Translations under genes and position numbers: made by a program | NCBI GenBank assembly: GCA_036924085.1 | Contig: JAVGWX010000013.1 | Location: 67,897,859 to 67,961,858 of the forward strand | DNA from: Ariolimax columbianus | Taxonomy: Eukaryota > Mollusca > Gastropoda > Stylommatophora > Arionidae | DNA: 64,000 bases | Direction of reading: 5' to 3' | Part shown: in pieces, positions 63,600 to 64,000 of the stretch | Layout: each line of letters begins with the position of its first letter | Position numbering within the stretch: the stretch's first letter is position 1 | Notes under the pieces: model-generated | What the model was told of the DNA's origin: nothing | Seen by the model: only the letters and a program-made list of their open reading frames with translations | The model's database searches: none

Positions 63600-64000
63600 C
63601 AGTCGGGCTAGATGGGCTGAGATGGACATCGCGTGTGTGTCAGGTGGGCTCTAGGGGCCGAGATGGACATCGCGTGTGTGTCAGGTGGGCTAGATGGGCT
63701 GAGATGGACATCGCGTGTGTGTCAGGTGGGCTAGATGGGCTGAGATGGACATCGCGTGTGTGTCAGGTGGGCTAGATGGGCTGAGATGGACATCGCGTGT
63801 GTGTCAGGTGGGCTAGAGGGGCTGAGATGGACATCGCGTGTGTGTCAGGTGGGCTAGATGGGCCGAGATGGACATCGCGTGTGTCAGGTGGGCTAGAGGG
63901 GCTGAGATGGACATCGCGTGTGTCAGGTGGGATCTAGGGGCTGAAATGGACATCGCGTGTGTCAGGTGGGCTAGAGGGGCTGAGATGGACATCGTGTGTG
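63600..64000. repeat. 39/41 bp minisatellite, runs off the window
   Basis: Unit gggctagatgggctgagatg then gacatcgcgtgtgtgtcagg and t; about 10 copies with 41 bp units first and 39 bp units later. Cut by the window edge. Confidence 0.95.

Overview
This 64 kb window is animal nuclear DNA. It holds one host gene, read on the + strand and spread thinly across about 50 kb: the middle and C-terminal part of the nuclear 5'-3' exoribonuclease XRN2/Rat1. I can place 18 exons between 2233 and 52211 (about 1.55 kb of coding sequence in all), every one flanked by AG/GT and in compatible phase. The 5' exons carrying the first catalytic block lie upstream of the window. The last C-terminal exon(s) and 3'UTR were not found and are probably beyond the right edge or too weakly conserved to see. 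The intron structure, tRNA-derived SINEs, CR1/L2-like and RNase H-bearing non-LTR retrotransposons, mariner and TTAA (piggyBac-type) elements point to a metazoan. A lophotrochozoan, perhaps a gastropod mollusc, is my guess from the flavour of the repeats and is not demonstrated.

The introns are packed with mobile DNA, much of it nested. Main families: (1) a CR1/L2-like non-LTR element, nearly full length at 40464-43775, with 3' fragments elsewhere; (2) a second non-LTR family with an RNase H domain and a Cys-His C-terminal motif, ending in a (GAA)n tail, with two matching 269-codon intact frames at 34095-34904 and 44871-45680 and over a dozen fragments; (3) several unrelated reverse-transcriptase C-terminal fragments; (4) TTAA-flanked MITEs of 560-700 bp ('MITE A'), one of which is itself invaded at a TTAA by a short piggyBac derivative carrying an acidic transposase N-terminus; (5) mariner remnants, two of them folded back as inverted 5' ends; (6) an unclassified ~350 bp interspersed repeat ('C1') with a diverged relative ('C2'); (7) at least five tRNA-like SINE types.

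The window is also very rich in minisatellites (units of 15-61 bp). The largest is a back-to-back pair at 53998-57910, 3.9 kb in all. Several arrays sit within tens of bases of a splice site. The long open frames inside arrays are by-products of repeat units without stops and are not genes.

The most notable find is at 38463-39162. A 630 bp copy of the second half of XRN2 exon Q plus its downstream intron has been placed about 10 kb upstream, inside a retrotransposon, between 33 bp direct repeats. With an acceptor-like AG in the left repeat and the copied donor, it forms a stop-free 114 nt cassette whose phase fits exactly between exons O and P. The right-hand 12 kb (52.2-64 kb) holds no recognisable gene, only repeats and unassigned DNA.
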